48,076 nucleotides of DNA from Myxococcota bacterium (GCA_030749035.1 JASMKV010000262.1:1-48076); one strand, 5' to 3'; shown: positions 35,642-44,377, numbered from the stretch's first letter. Translations and numbers: made by a program. The notes: generated by a model from the letters alone, not told the origin.

Positions 35642-35824
35642 ATGAGGCATCGTCGTGACATTGAGACCCTCCTGGAGGGCCAAGATCGTGAGGCATTTTT
35701 GGCGCGCTTGCGTCTGGCCATCGCGTTGGAGTTGCCCAACACCCATTTTGTTCGGCCACGCCTCTTGCGGGCCGAGCGTTCGTCCTTGGGTACTCCAAAA
35801 TGCAGAAAGAAATTAAGGGCTTAA
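35642..35824 (+). CDS. Small ORF of uncertain reality between floA and the next gene
   Basis: An ATG-started frame of 60 codons fills the gap between floA and the following gene. Its stop lies 4 nt before the next ATG, and the shared AAGGGG would serve that gene. The product is Arg/Leu-rich and helical (RRDIETLLEGQDREAFLARL), with no family I recognise. There is no ribosome site for it. It could be a coupled small protein or simply spacer DNA. Confidence 0.35.
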   Translation: MRHRRDIETLLEGQDREAFLARLRLAIALELPNTHFVRPRLLRAERSSLGTPKCRKKLRA

Positions 35825-35828
35825 GGGG

Positions 35829-36521
35829 ATGAAGTGGTCTGAACGCATCGACGATCTGATCAATCTTTTGATCTTTTTTTACTTCTTTTTGCCAGCCATC
35901 AAGCGTTTTTTGAAGCGTTTCCGCAAGACCGAGAGCGTGTCCTCCACAGAGACTGTTTCTGCACAAGAGCAAGCTGAGGTGCAAGCGCAACAAAATCGTG
36001 ACGCACTTTTGACCCGCATACGGGGGCGGCTACGACAGATTTATGTGGCGCAGGCGGAGCTTGAAATATTGCTGGACGAGCTTGAGGTGGCCATGGTTGA
36101 TGCTCCAGGTTTGGTCTGGAAACGTACTTTAAGGGCGAGTGAAGAGGTCTTTGGCGGGCTTGATAGGCTATTTCGGCAGATGAATCAGGATATGGACAAT
36201 GCAGCGCTTACCGGTGGCCCACTATTGGATGACTATCAAGCGCTTTTTGACGAGCAGGAACTCTTGCGGGAAGATTATCGCCGAATTTTGGCCTTAGAGG
36301 CGCAATTGGCCACGCAAAAGCCAGTGGTGGAGGCCCCTCAGGAGATTATTCTGCCCTTGCTGGAGGAGGCCCCCGAGGCGCAAAAGGCCCAGCTCCCCGT
36401 TCAAGCACAGATGGTTGTGCAAAACCCCGAGTTAAGGCCTTTACGGCCCCGGCAAAAAGTGTTGCGCGAAGCGGTGCTTTTAAGATCGATTTTAGGTCAG
36501 CGTACATCATATTTTCCTTAA
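35829..36521 (+). CDS. Unrecognised membrane-anchored coiled-coil protein downstream of floA
   Basis: A 230-residue protein with one N-terminal hydrophobic segment (about 11-24, LINLLIFFYFFLPAI), a basic stretch, a Gln/Glu-rich helical region (about 42-155) likely to form coiled coil, and a Pro/Glu-rich linker (about 160-205). It ends in a short conserved-looking helix LREAVLLRSILGQRTSYFP. I do not recognise it. The position, the AAGGGG ribosome site and the hairpin after it suggest it closes the sco-nfeD-floA unit and may act with FloA or NfeD at the membrane. Confidence 0.78.
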   Translation: MKWSERIDDLINLLIFFYFFLPAIKRFLKRFRKTESVSSTETVSAQEQAEVQAQQNRDALLTRIRGRLRQIYVAQAELEILLDELEVAMVDAPGLVWKRTLRASEEVFGGLDRLFRQMNQDMDNAALTGGPLLDDYQALFDEQELLREDYRRILALEAQLATQKPVVEAPQEIILPLLEEAPEAQKAQLPVQAQMVVQNPELRPLRPRQKVLREAVLLRSILGQRTSYFP

Positions 36522-36553
36522 CGTTTATCTTGCCTTAAGCTATTGTTTTCAGT

Positions 36554-36576
36554 AAATGGGGGCGACCCATTTTGTT
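36554..36576 (+). terminator. Intrinsic terminator between the floA unit and the bc operon
   Basis: AAATGGG (36554-36560) pairs with CCCATTT (36566-36572) around a 5-nt loop, followed by TGTT. A second inverted repeat, CCAAG/CTTGG (36577-36591), stands between it and the ferredoxin start. Confidence 0.55.
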
Positions 36577-36606
36577 CCAAGTTAAGCTTGGCGATGAAAG
36601 GCAACG

Positions 36607-37071
36607 ATGGCTTTTGATATTATTCCAGAACTTTGTATTGGTTGTACCGCCTGTTCCAAGAAGTGTCCTGTGGATTGCATCACCGGTGAGTCAAAACGTA
36701 TTCATTGGATCGATCCTTTGGCTTGCATTGATTGTGGTGCTTGCGGGATTGTTTGTCCAACCGAAGCGATTTTAGATGCCAAGGGTCAGCCGATTCCCTT
36801 TATCAAAAAGAAAGGCGAGCGACCGATTGCCGTGGTTGATGAAGTCTTTTGTTCGGGTTGCGACTTTTGTCCAGACTTATGTCCGTTTGATTGTCTAGAA
36901 ACTGTCCGGGATGTGACTTCACCGCTATCGACATCTGTCGTTAAAATGGTTGCACCAGAAAATTGCACCGCCTGTCGTTTGTGTGAAGACATTTGTCAAA
37001 AAGAAGCGATTGTCGTGCGTAATCCGGATGGAACCGATTTTGTTAATTTAGGTCGAGGCGACGTGGTGTAA
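36607..37071 (+). CDS. Ferredoxin with four [4Fe-4S] cluster motifs
   Basis: A 154-residue protein with four CxxCxxCxxxC motifs, at Cys 10/13/16/20, 40/43/46/50, 82/85/88/92 and 120/123/126/130. This is room for four [4Fe-4S] clusters in two bacterial-ferredoxin pairs. Extra cysteines stand at 24 and 96 in CPVDC and CPFDC. There is no signal peptide, so it should be cytoplasmic or on the inner face of the membrane. It is the first gene of the bc-complex operon, with AAAGG before the ATG, and the HEAT protein follows 2 nt later. A cytoplasmic iron-sulphur protein is not part of standard bc complexes. Confidence 0.92.
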   Translation: MAFDIIPELCIGCTACSKKCPVDCITGESKRIHWIDPLACIDCGACGIVCPTEAILDAKGQPIPFIKKKGERPIAVVDEVFCSGCDFCPDLCPFDCLETVRDVTSPLSTSVVKMVAPENCTACRLCEDICQKEAIVVRNPDGTDFVNLGRGDVV

Positions 37072-37073
37072 CG

Positions 37074-38003
37074 ATGAGCGAGTCGCAAGAACACAACCAG
37101 CCGCAAGCGCAGAACAACGAGCCGGTTTCGTTTTACGCCAATCCGGTGTGGAAAAAGTTTTATGCTTTTATCTTGGGGCCATTCCTTGTGGCATCTATGG
37201 CGATTGGTGTTTATGTGGTGATTTCTTTGATGACCGGTGACAACACCACGCCTGGCGAGTTGGTGGGGCAGTTGCGTAACGGCGGCCATCATCAACGCTG
37301 GCAAGCGGCCTTTGCTTTAACAAAGTACATTCAGCCAGGCTCTGATGATGATGATGCATCTTACAGACGACGTCTGGCCGATGTTCGCGTGCTGGGGCCA
37401 GAACTCAAGAGTATTTTTGAGGATACGAAAGTCAGTGATCCACAAGTGCGTCGTTATCTTGCCCTTACCTTTGGCTATTTGGGCGATAAACGTTGGACCT
37501 CAGTTTTAACCCAGGCACTTCGTGATGAAGATTCGGAAACTGTGCTCAACAGTCTTATTGCCTTGACGATGCTTGAAGATGTTAGTGCAGCGCCGGCAGT
37601 CATTGAAGTCTCGAAAGGGGATGTGGCTGAGCTGCGCTCGGTGGCGGCTTATGTGCTTGGTGTTTTGGGCACCACCGATGCGGTGCGGCGTTTAGAGGAA
37701 TTGCTTGGCGATCGCGCACCATCGGTGAAATGGAATGCGGCTTTTGCATTGGCGCGGCATGGCAACAATGCGGGGGAAGAGATTATTGCCGAAATTTTAG
37801 ACAGAGGTCCATTGGCGCAGACCGAAGGCTTAGATGCGTTGAAGCGACAAGAACAATTTTTCAATGCGCTTCGTTCAGCAAGTCGGTTGAAGTCCGAAAA
37901 ATTACACGGGCGTTTGGTCCGTATTGCAGAACATGACAAAGATATTAAAGCGCAGGGTTTGGCGAAGAAGCTTTTAGCCCGCGCAGAAACTACAGGCTTT
38001 TGA
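37074..38003 (+). CDS. Membrane-anchored HEAT-repeat protein
   Basis: A 309-residue protein with a Gln/Asn-rich N-terminus, one membrane helix (about 30-53) and a C-terminal array of helical repeats: RWQAAFALTKYI, RRYLALTFGYLGD, VLNSLIALTMLED, LRSVAAYVLGVLGTTDAVRRLEELL, VKWNAAFALARHGN. These fit HEAT/PBS-lyase-like repeats, which serve as protein-docking surfaces. It is fused into the bc operon between the ferredoxin and the Rieske gene, so it is probably a structural or assembly subunit of that complex. I do not know a more exact name. Confidence 0.88.
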   Translation: MSESQEHNQPQAQNNEPVSFYANPVWKKFYAFILGPFLVASMAIGVYVVISLMTGDNTTPGELVGQLRNGGHHQRWQAAFALTKYIQPGSDDDDASYRRRLADVRVLGPELKSIFEDTKVSDPQVRRYLALTFGYLGDKRWTSVLTQALRDEDSETVLNSLIALTMLEDVSAAPAVIEVSKGDVAELRSVAAYVLGVLGTTDAVRRLEELLGDRAPSVKWNAAFALARHGNNAGEEIIAEILDRGPLAQTEGLDALKRQEQFFNALRSASRLKSEKLHGRLVRIAEHDKDIKAQGLAKKLLARAETTGF

Positions 38004-38016
38004 AGGAAAAGAAACG

Positions 38017-38556
38017 ATGGCATTTAGAGTTTTTCGTTCCATAAATAAAGCGGCGCTAAGTGGCGAAGTGACCCGGCGCTCATTTGTTAATTGGCTTGGC
38101 TTAGGCTGGTTGATGTTTACTGCGGCGATGGGGGCTTGCACTGCGGCGATGGGCCGCTTTATGATGCCCAACGTTTTGTTTGAGCCACCGATGGCGTTTA
38201 AAGCGGGGTTTCCTGATGAATATCAAGAAGGGAAAGTCGATATACGTTGGAAAGCCAAATATGGTGTGTGGGTCGTGCGCGAAAAAGGTGGTTTTTATGC
38301 GCTTTCGACAGTGTGCACCCATTTAGGTTGTACACCAAACTGGCTGAGCGCTGATTCGAAATTTAAATGCCCGTGTCATGGTTCGGGGTTTTATATTACA
38401 GGAATTCATTTTGAAGGTCCGGCGCCGCGTCCCCTTGAGCGCTATAAAATCAGCCTTGCGGATGATGGGCAGATCTTAGTGGATAAATCGAAAATTTTTC
38501 AGCAAGAAAAAGGACAGTGGGAAGATGCCGAAGCGTACCTACCCATGAGTGCTTGA
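38017..38556 (+). CDS. Rieske iron-sulphur protein of a bc-type complex
   Basis: Carries the [2Fe-2S] cluster that takes the first electron from quinol. Ligands are C100-TH102 and C118-PCH121, and C105/C120 are placed for the stabilising disulphide (CTHLGC, CPCHGSGF). A twin-arginine signal TRRSFVNWLG (19-28) precedes the single anchor helix. The length of 179 is normal. GPAPRPLERY is typical. It lies between the HEAT protein and cytochrome b, with AAGGAAAAG before the ATG. Confidence 0.95.
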   Translation: MAFRVFRSINKAALSGEVTRRSFVNWLGLGWLMFTAAMGACTAAMGRFMMPNVLFEPPMAFKAGFPDEYQEGKVDIRWKAKYGVWVVREKGGFYALSTVCTHLGCTPNWLSADSKFKCPCHGSGFYITGIHFEGPAPRPLERYKISLADDGQILVDKSKIFQQEKGQWEDAEAYLPMSA

Positions 38557-38583
38557 TTAAATTGAATAAAAGGAAGCTGTATT

Positions 38584-39405
38584 ATGGCAGATGACAAGGA
38601 ATTAAGACCGGCTCACGTACCTAAGCGGCAGCAGAGTATTTTTCAGCCGATTTATGACTCTCAGATATGGCAGTCAATTTTTCGCCATGGCTGGATGGAT
38701 AACGACCGTAATCGGGCGTTGGTCATTATTACAAACGTCTTTATGCATTTACATCCAGTACGGATTCGTAAAAGCGGAGTAATGCTCTCTTTTACCTGGT
38801 GCATGGGCGGACTTTCATTCTTTTTGTTTTTGGTTGAGACGGTGACAGGCGTTCTTCTTATGTTCTATTATCGGCCCACAGCAGAATACGCTTATGTCGA
38901 TATTGTGGCGTTACGTGAACACGTACCTTTAGGCCTTTTTCGTGAGATGCATCGTTGGGGCGCCCATGCGATGGTTATTATTGTTTGGTTGCATATGTTT
39001 CGTGTCTTTTTGACCGGAAGCTATAAGCCACCACGTGAATTCAACTGGAACGTTGGGGTTATTTTGCTTGTCTTAACTCTTTTGCTTTCGTTTACCGGTT
39101 ATCTTTTGCCTTGGGATCAATTGGCGATTTGGGCGGTTACAGTGGGCACCAACATGGCACGCGCAACACCGCTTCTTGGCCATGAAGGCCCTGGAGCGAT
39201 GTTTATTAAAGTGGGTGATATTTCCCTGGTGCATGCCGGGTCCGATGTGAGGTTTGGCCTTTTGGGCGGCAGGTTTGTCGGGGAGGCAACGCTTTTACGA
39301 TTCTATGTGTTGCATTGTGTGGCGATTCCCTTGGGGGCTGCAGTATTGATGGCGGTACATTTTTGGCGCATTCGTAAGGATGGTGGCATCAGTGGCCCGA
39401 TGTAG
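38584..39405 (+). CDS. Cytochrome b, N-terminal (b6-type) subunit
   Basis: Quinol-oxidising subunit with two b haems. Ligands are H123/H137 and H244/H259. The second pair has 14 intervening residues, the cytochrome b6 spacing, not the 13 of mitochondrial-type bc1. [19 protein letters not shown] (172-190) marks the quinol site. A segment of about 35 residues ([19 protein letters not shown]...) before the last histidine helices is longer than usual. The 273-residue length and the separate downstream gene show a split cytochrome b, as in b6f and many deltaproteobacterial or acidobacterial complexes. Confidence 0.95.
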   Translation: MADDKELRPAHVPKRQQSIFQPIYDSQIWQSIFRHGWMDNDRNRALVIITNVFMHLHPVRIRKSGVMLSFTWCMGGLSFFLFLVETVTGVLLMFYYRPTAEYAYVDIVALREHVPLGLFREMHRWGAHAMVIIVWLHMFRVFLTGSYKPPREFNWNVGVILLVLTLLLSFTGYLLPWDQLAIWAVTVGTNMARATPLLGHEGPGAMFIKVGDISLVHAGSDVRFGLLGGRFVGEATLLRFYVLHCVAIPLGAAVLMAVHFWRIRKDGGISGPM

Positions 39406-39445
39406 AAGGTCAAGGTAATTTTTCGAAACGAAGGATATAATTGAG

Positions 39446-40558
39446 ATGGAAGCTGCATCTGATACATTAAAAATGATCATCAATAAGATCTGCGAGCCGG
39501 AGCCATTTTTCATATTGATGGTGCTTTGGTGTTTTGCTTCGGTGATTTGGGCGGATAAATGGGTGAAGCCGAAAATTGCCTTTACCATGATGGGGGCATT
39601 TTTCCTTCTTTACCTTTTCTCGCTGACGGATTCTAATTTTTATTCGATTGCGACCAAAGGTGATAACATTCCGATTATCGCGATGCTCTTTATGTCGGTT
39701 TATTTTACCTGGCTTGGCTTTTGGCGGGGTGTGGAAAATGATAAGCGCAAAGCCGAAGGTCGCCCGATGATCGAGGAAGAGGGCAAGGAAGTTAAGGTCC
39801 TGGTTTGGCCCCATTTGATTTACATCGAATTTATTGTGGGCATTTTTTGCACGGCCCTTCTCGTTGTTTGGTCGATTGTGATTATGGCGCCTTTAGAGGA
39901 GCCCGCATCGAGTGCGGCGACACCCAACCCATCGAAAGCACCTTGGTACTTTTTGGGTTTACAAGAGATGCTGGTTTATTTTGACCCATGGATGGCCGGT
40001 GTTGTTGCGCCGAGTTTGATTATTGTTGGCTTGATGGCGATTCCCTATTTGGACAAAAATCCTAAAGGCAACGGTTATTACACAATTAAAGAGCGCTGGT
40101 TTGCGATTTCGTTTTTTAATTTTGGTTATCTGGTTTTGTGGATGGCTTTGATTTTTCTTGGAACCGTGATGCGTGGTCCAAACTGGAACTTCTTTGGTCC
40201 CTTTGATTACTGGGATGTACATAAGCAACCGGTTTTGAATAACTTAAACCTTTCAGAGCTTTTCTTTATTAAGACTTTGGATATGGGATTGCCTGAGCAT
40301 TGGCTTAAGCGCGAAGCGTTGGGGATTGCTCTTACGGTTATTTACCTTTTTGTTCTTCCCGTTCTGTTTGACAAAGTCCCGTTTTTTAAAATCGGTGAGT
40401 TTTTTAAGAAGATGCGTATCGAGATGGGGGCAGTACGTTATTACACATTTATCTTTTTGTTTTTAACGATGATGTCATTGCCCATCAAGATGGTTTTACG
40501 TTGGACCGTGAACTTGAAATATGTCGTGGCAATACCGGAATACTTTTTTAACATTTAG
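39446..40558 (+). CDS. Cytochrome b, C-terminal (subunit IV-like) protein, extended
   Basis: Completes the quinol-oxidation site of the split cytochrome b. PNPSKAPWYFLGLQEMLVYFDPW (160-182) corresponds to the PEWY region; the APWYFLGLQE form is typical of this clade. At 370 residues it is more than twice the size of b6f subunit IV. The first 115 residues add three hydrophobic helices (about 21-37, 44-61, 75-93), and more helices follow at the C-terminus. It begins 40 nt after the b6 gene with GAAGGA upstream. Confidence 0.92.
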   Translation: MEAASDTLKMIINKICEPEPFFILMVLWCFASVIWADKWVKPKIAFTMMGAFFLLYLFSLTDSNFYSIATKGDNIPIIAMLFMSVYFTWLGFWRGVENDKRKAEGRPMIEEEGKEVKVLVWPHLIYIEFIVGIFCTALLVVWSIVIMAPLEEPASSAATPNPSKAPWYFLGLQEMLVYFDPWMAGVVAPSLIIVGLMAIPYLDKNPKGNGYYTIKERWFAISFFNFGYLVLWMALIFLGTVMRGPNWNFFGPFDYWDVHKQPVLNNLNLSELFFIKTLDMGLPEHWLKREALGIALTVIYLFVLPVLFDKVPFFKIGEFFKKMRIEMGAVRYYTFIFLFLTMMSLPIKMVLRWTVNLKYVVAIPEYFFNI

Positions 40559-40576
40559 AGTGGTGAGGACAGCAAA

Positions 40577-43500
40577 GTGGCACGTACCAATCGACCAGAT
40601 GAAGCATATCACATACCAACCCTGAATTTTTGGTTTGCGATCTCGGCCATCGTGCTGATGATCACGAGTGTATGGATGGTGTGGTTTGATTATGACCGCT
40701 CCTGGAAAAATGTGCAGCGGGATTTTCAACGTATTGAGCGTGATCGGCTTGAATACGAAAAAGCACAAGCACAAGAAGAGATTAAGAAAGAAGAATTTGC
40801 GAAATTAGAGGCGACCTTAGAAAAGGCCGAGGCCAATGTGGTGGCCCAGCAAGAAGATATTGAAGCAAGCCGGATTGAACTCAAGACGCAAAGCGACGTG
40901 TTGTATTTGGCCAAGCAGAACTACCAGTTCAAGAAGGCGGACTTAGCGGACAAGCGCTACGCTTTAGAACATGATTTAGAGTACGCCAAAACTCCAGTCG
41001 AAGTGAAGAAGCTTAAAGACGCTTTTGCTGTAGAGGATCAGGCGGTCTTGGATTTAGAGAAAATATTTAAACTCGAAGAAGAAAAACTCTATTTTGCACA
41101 GACCAAGCTCGACAAATTGCTGGCGGCCAATAAAGCAGCTCAGGCTGCTTTGGATGCTGCGCAAAAAGAGGTGATTGCCTACAATAAGCGTCTTGATAAA
41201 ATTGCACCCAACTTTTTTAATGATGTTTTTCGGGATGCGCCGCTCCTTGATTTTATGGCGCCCTCATTGCGCATTAAGCAGCGGGTTATTCCTGATATTC
41301 GTGACGATTATAACTTTGCCACGGTACAAAAAGAAGACCGTTGTGAAACTTGTCATTTAGGTATTGCCAATAAGAGTTATGAGACAGACGCGCAAACCGG
41401 GCGATTCTTGAGCGAATCAACGCGTGTGGTTTTTGAACATGAGGTCATCGACTATACAAAAGATTTTATTGAGGAAGCCTTAAGTGGTGATGATGCTAAA
41501 TATGCTTTAGAAGAAATCGTTACGCTGCAGGAAAAACCTGAGCTGAGCATCGAAGCCTGGGCAGAAGAAAATATTGAAGATGAAGGTCGCCGTGGCGAGC
41601 TTATGGAATATTTGGCGGATGCCCGCGAAGATTTGCGCAAGGAAACGGCACAATTTAAGGCCCACCCTAATCTGGATTTATTTTTAACGTCCAAAAGTCC
41701 ACATCCGGTAGAAACCTATGGTTGTACGGTTTGTCATGAGGGCCGAGGTCATGCGGTGGATTTTGATCGTGTCTATCACACACCTGAAAATGCGGAAGAA
41801 GCTGCGCGCTGGGCCGAAGATTATAATTGGCATGTGCCTCATTATTGGGACTGGCCGCAATTACCCGCAAAGTACGCCGAAGCCTCTTGTGCAAAATGTC
41901 ATGATGCACAAGTCAAGGTTGCTGGTGCGGAAAAATACAACAAAGGTCGCGAATTGGTGGAAAATTCGGGTTGCTTTGGTTGTCATAAAATTGATGGTTT
42001 AACAAATGTCTTACGGAAGGTGGGGCCAGGTTTAGATAAGTATCCATCGAAAGTTGCCGATAAGGATTTTGCTTTTGCATGGATTTGGAACCCTAAACAT
42101 TTTCGGCCGGACACGAAAATGCCGCAATTTTTTGATCTGGAAAACAATTCAGCGCCTGAGTTCAAGAGTCTGAACGAGCAGGAAGTTCGGGGGATCGTGG
42201 CTTATCTTTATAAGAACAGCGATTCTTATACTCCAGAAGCTTTAAATATGTCAGGCAACCCACAGAGCGGCAAGCAGCTCTTTGAGGAAGTGGGGTGTTT
42301 GGCTTGTCACTCGATGAATGATGCGAAGCAAAGCGTGGCTGACCACGGCCCAGATCTTTCAGGCATTGGTTCAAAATTAAGTCAAGAATGGATGTATTCA
42401 TGGATGCGCAATCCAAAAGGCTATTTTGCCAAGACGCACATGCCTTCTTTACGTTTAAGCAAGAATGAAGCGGCGGATATTTCGGCTTATCTGATCTCCT
42501 TAAAGAAAAAAGATTGGAACGTTGCAAAGATGCCGACGCGGGATGAGGCTTTGCAGGAAGAGCTCTTGCGCATCGCGCTGGGCAACTCAATGCGGCGAAC
42601 TGAATTGAATGACTATCTTGGCGGACTTGATGCGGAGGAGCGCGAGCTTCAGGTTGGTGAAAAGGCGATTGGAAAATATGGCTGTGCTGGGTGCCATGAC
42701 ATCAAGGGCTTTGAAAATGCAGGCCCCATTGGGACCGAGCTTACTACTTGGGGCAGCAAGCTGCTTAACAAGTTAGATTTTGCCATGATGCACGGGGAGA
42801 TTCCGCATACGAAAATTGCTTGGTTTCAAGAAAAAGTGGATGACCCGCGGGTTTATGATCGTGGCAAGGTTAAAGCTTTTCCCGATCTTTTGAAGATGCC
42901 AAGATTTGGTTTCAATGAAGATGAAATTGAAGTCTTAACAACCTATATTTTGTCGCGTGTGAAAAATGATATTTCCGATTTGCGTAAGCGGGCTGTCGAT
43001 CCTGAGCTTGCGGCGATTCAGGAGGGTCGAACAATGGCCAGGCAGCTCAACTGCTATGGCTGCCATTATTTCGATGACGAAGGTGGAGACTTTGCGCTCT
43101 ACTGGACAGTCAACGATCAAGGCCAAGGGGAATTTACTTCATCGAGTGGTCGAGCTCATTTTGATTATTTGGAGCATGTGCCAGGGCCAACCAGGGGACA
43201 TGTACCGCCACTTCTTTTAGATCAAGGCAACAAGACAGAACCACAATGGCTCTTTTCTTTCTTGAAGGATCCGATCATGTTGCGTCCGCAGTTAAAGATG
43301 CGCATGCCGACTTTTGGTTTTGATGATGCAGAGGCCAATACCGTCATCAAAATGTTTGCGGGCATTGAAGGACACGATCTTGGGGAAATTTCATCTTACC
43401 AGCCTGATGTGAGTTTGGCTTTAACAGGCCATGAACTTTTCCAGCGCGGTAAGTGTACCCAGTGTCATCTTTTTACCGATAAAGTGGTTTCTCAGGAAAA

Positions 43501-43771
43501 CGTTCCCAAAACGGTTGTGGCGCCAAATCTGAAACTTTCCGCGCAGCGTTTGCAGGCGCAGTGGATTGTGCGTTGGCTCGAAGATCCACAAAGCATTATG
43601 CCCGGAGCGAATATGCCGAATTATTTCGACACGGAAAACAATTTTACGGTGCTCGATCAAGACGCCAAACTGCTGGGTGGAGATATGCATAAAGGCATGC
43701 AGGCTTTAAGAGATTATCTTAAGCTTTCGGGTTCATCTAAGGGCGGTGGAGGCGAGCGCGCTGGGCTCTAG
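40577..43771 (+). CDS. Octahaem cytochrome c with membrane anchor and coiled coil
   Basis: A 1064-residue exported protein closing the bc operon. One helix (about 16-37) anchors it. A long heptad-rich coiled coil (about 43-205) follows. Eight CxxCH haem sites are at 256-260, 383-387, 438-442, 466-470, 574-578, 703-707, 826-830 and 960-964. Repeated segments of the type WMRNPKGYFAKTHMPSLRLSKNEAADISAYL, WNPKHFRPDTKMPQF and FLKDPIMLRPQLKMRMPTFGF show that it is built from several class I cytochrome c domains, each with a Met ligand in KMP, HMP or RMP. No cytochrome c1 gene is present, so this protein probably takes electrons from the Rieske centre. The start is GTG with GAGGA. Confidence 0.93.
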   Translation: MARTNRPDEAYHIPTLNFWFAISAIVLMITSVWMVWFDYDRSWKNVQRDFQRIERDRLEYEKAQAQEEIKKEEFAKLEATLEKAEANVVAQQEDIEASRIELKTQSDVLYLAKQNYQFKKADLADKRYALEHDLEYAKTPVEVKKLKDAFAVEDQAVLDLEKIFKLEEEKLYFAQTKLDKLLAANKAAQAALDAAQKEVIAYNKRLDKIAPNFFNDVFRDAPLLDFMAPSLRIKQRVIPDIRDDYNFATVQKEDRCETCHLGIANKSYETDAQTGRFLSESTRVVFEHEVIDYTKDFIEEALSGDDAKYALEEIVTLQEKPELSIEAWAEENIEDEGRRGELMEYLADAREDLRKETAQFKAHPNLDLFLTSKSPHPVETYGCTVCHEGRGHAVDFDRVYHTPENAEEAARWAEDYNWHVPHYWDWPQLPAKYAEASCAKCHDAQVKVAGAEKYNKGRELVENSGCFGCHKIDGLTNVLRKVGPGLDKYPSKVADKDFAFAWIWNPKHFRPDTKMPQFFDLENNSAPEFKSLNEQEVRGIVAYLYKNSDSYTPEALNMSGNPQSGKQLFEEVGCLACHSMNDAKQSVADHGPDLSGIGSKLSQEWMYSWMRNPKGYFAKTHMPSLRLSKNEAADISAYLISLKKKDWNVAKMPTRDEALQEELLRIALGNSMRRTELNDYLGGLDAEERELQVGEKAIGKYGCAGCHDIKGFENAGPIGTELTTWGSKLLNKLDFAMMHGEIPHTKIAWFQEKVDDPRVYDRGKVKAFPDLLKMPRFGFNEDEIEVLTTYILSRVKNDISDLRKRAVDPELAAIQEGRTMARQLNCYGCHYFDDEGGDFALYWTVNDQGQGEFTSSSGRAHFDYLEHVPGPTRGHVPPLLLDQGNKTEPQWLFSFLKDPIMLRPQLKMRMPTFGFDDAEANTVIKMFAGIEGHDLGEISSYQPDVSLALTGHELFQRGKCTQCHLFTDKVVSQENVPKTVVAPNLKLSAQRLQAQWIVRWLEDPQSIMPGANMPNYFDTENNFTVLDQDAKLLGGDMHKGMQALRDYLKLSGSSKGGGGERAGL

Positions 43772-43787
43772 TTCACGGGTTTTGGCG

Positions 43788-43810
43788 TAGGAAAAAGCGG
43801 TTTTTTCCTA
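43788..43810 (+). terminator. Hairpin after the bc operon
   Basis: TAGGAAAAA (43788-43796) and TTTTTCCTA (43802-43810) form a perfect 9-bp stem with a 5-nt loop, 16 nt past the octahaem gene stop. A T-run is inside the stem and none follows it, so efficiency is uncertain. The remaining 120 nt up to pilV show no other clear element. Confidence 0.5.
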
Positions 43811-43930
43811 AGTCCTTTAGATCAAGCGCTTTTTGCCCCTTTCCAGAGCCCTAAGGTACTGTTACTATTGGCTTTAGTATGCTTAAAAATCGTCGATGTG
43901 ATGACTGACGATGTGAACCTTTAGGCATGG

Positions 43931-44374
43931 GTGAGGCCATCATTGCAGGTATTTGAACACCACAAATCGAGGTTACATTGTTCAGCATTTACGCTTGTTG
44001 AATTAATGGTCACGCTTGGTTTTTTATCCTTTGCGCTTTTAGGGGTGACGAGCCTGCAGATCTACGCCATGCGTATGGTTCAGACCTCGGCGGATATTAC
44101 CATCGCGTCGAATTTAATCTCGGCAACGGTAGAGGAGTTGTGGTTAACCGATTTTGATTCGGTGACTGACGTTGCGGCTGTTTATTATCGTCAAAATGGT
44201 GCGGCCATCACCGAGAGTGACGCCTCGTCCCAAAAATTTGCCGTCACCGTAAGCTTAGAAACCGATAACGGCAATTCGAAAGACATTAAGGTGACCGCAA
44301 CGTGGAAATCCCATCCAGGGGCCTCGGCGGAAAAGAATGTTGAAACGTATACCAGGATTTTTAATAGGCCATAG
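43931..44374 (+). CDS. pilV: Type IV pilus minor pilin, PilV-like
   Basis: A 147-residue prepilin-like protein with a 19-residue leader and the class III signal AFTLVELMVTLGFLSFALLGV. The Glu at mature position 5 is present (E24). The residue before the cleavage site is Ala19 where Gly is nearly invariant, so processing may be slow or depend on context. The rest fits PilV (AMRMVQTSADITIASNLISATVEELW). The start is a GTG. It is first in pilV-pilW-pilX-pilY1; a FimU/GspH-type minor pilin is not seen upstream. Confidence 0.85.
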   Translation: MRPSLQVFEHHKSRLHCSAFTLVELMVTLGFLSFALLGVTSLQIYAMRMVQTSADITIASNLISATVEELWLTDFDSVTDVAAVYYRQNGAAITESDASSQKFAVTVSLETDNGNSKDIKVTATWKSHPGASAEKNVETYTRIFNRP

Positions 44375-44377
44375 CCC

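Noticed and set aside
43868-43882. TTGGC...TGC resembling a sigma-54 promoter before pilV
   Set aside because: The GG and GC elements are separated by 9 nt, where 10 are required, and the rest of the -24 box does not match.
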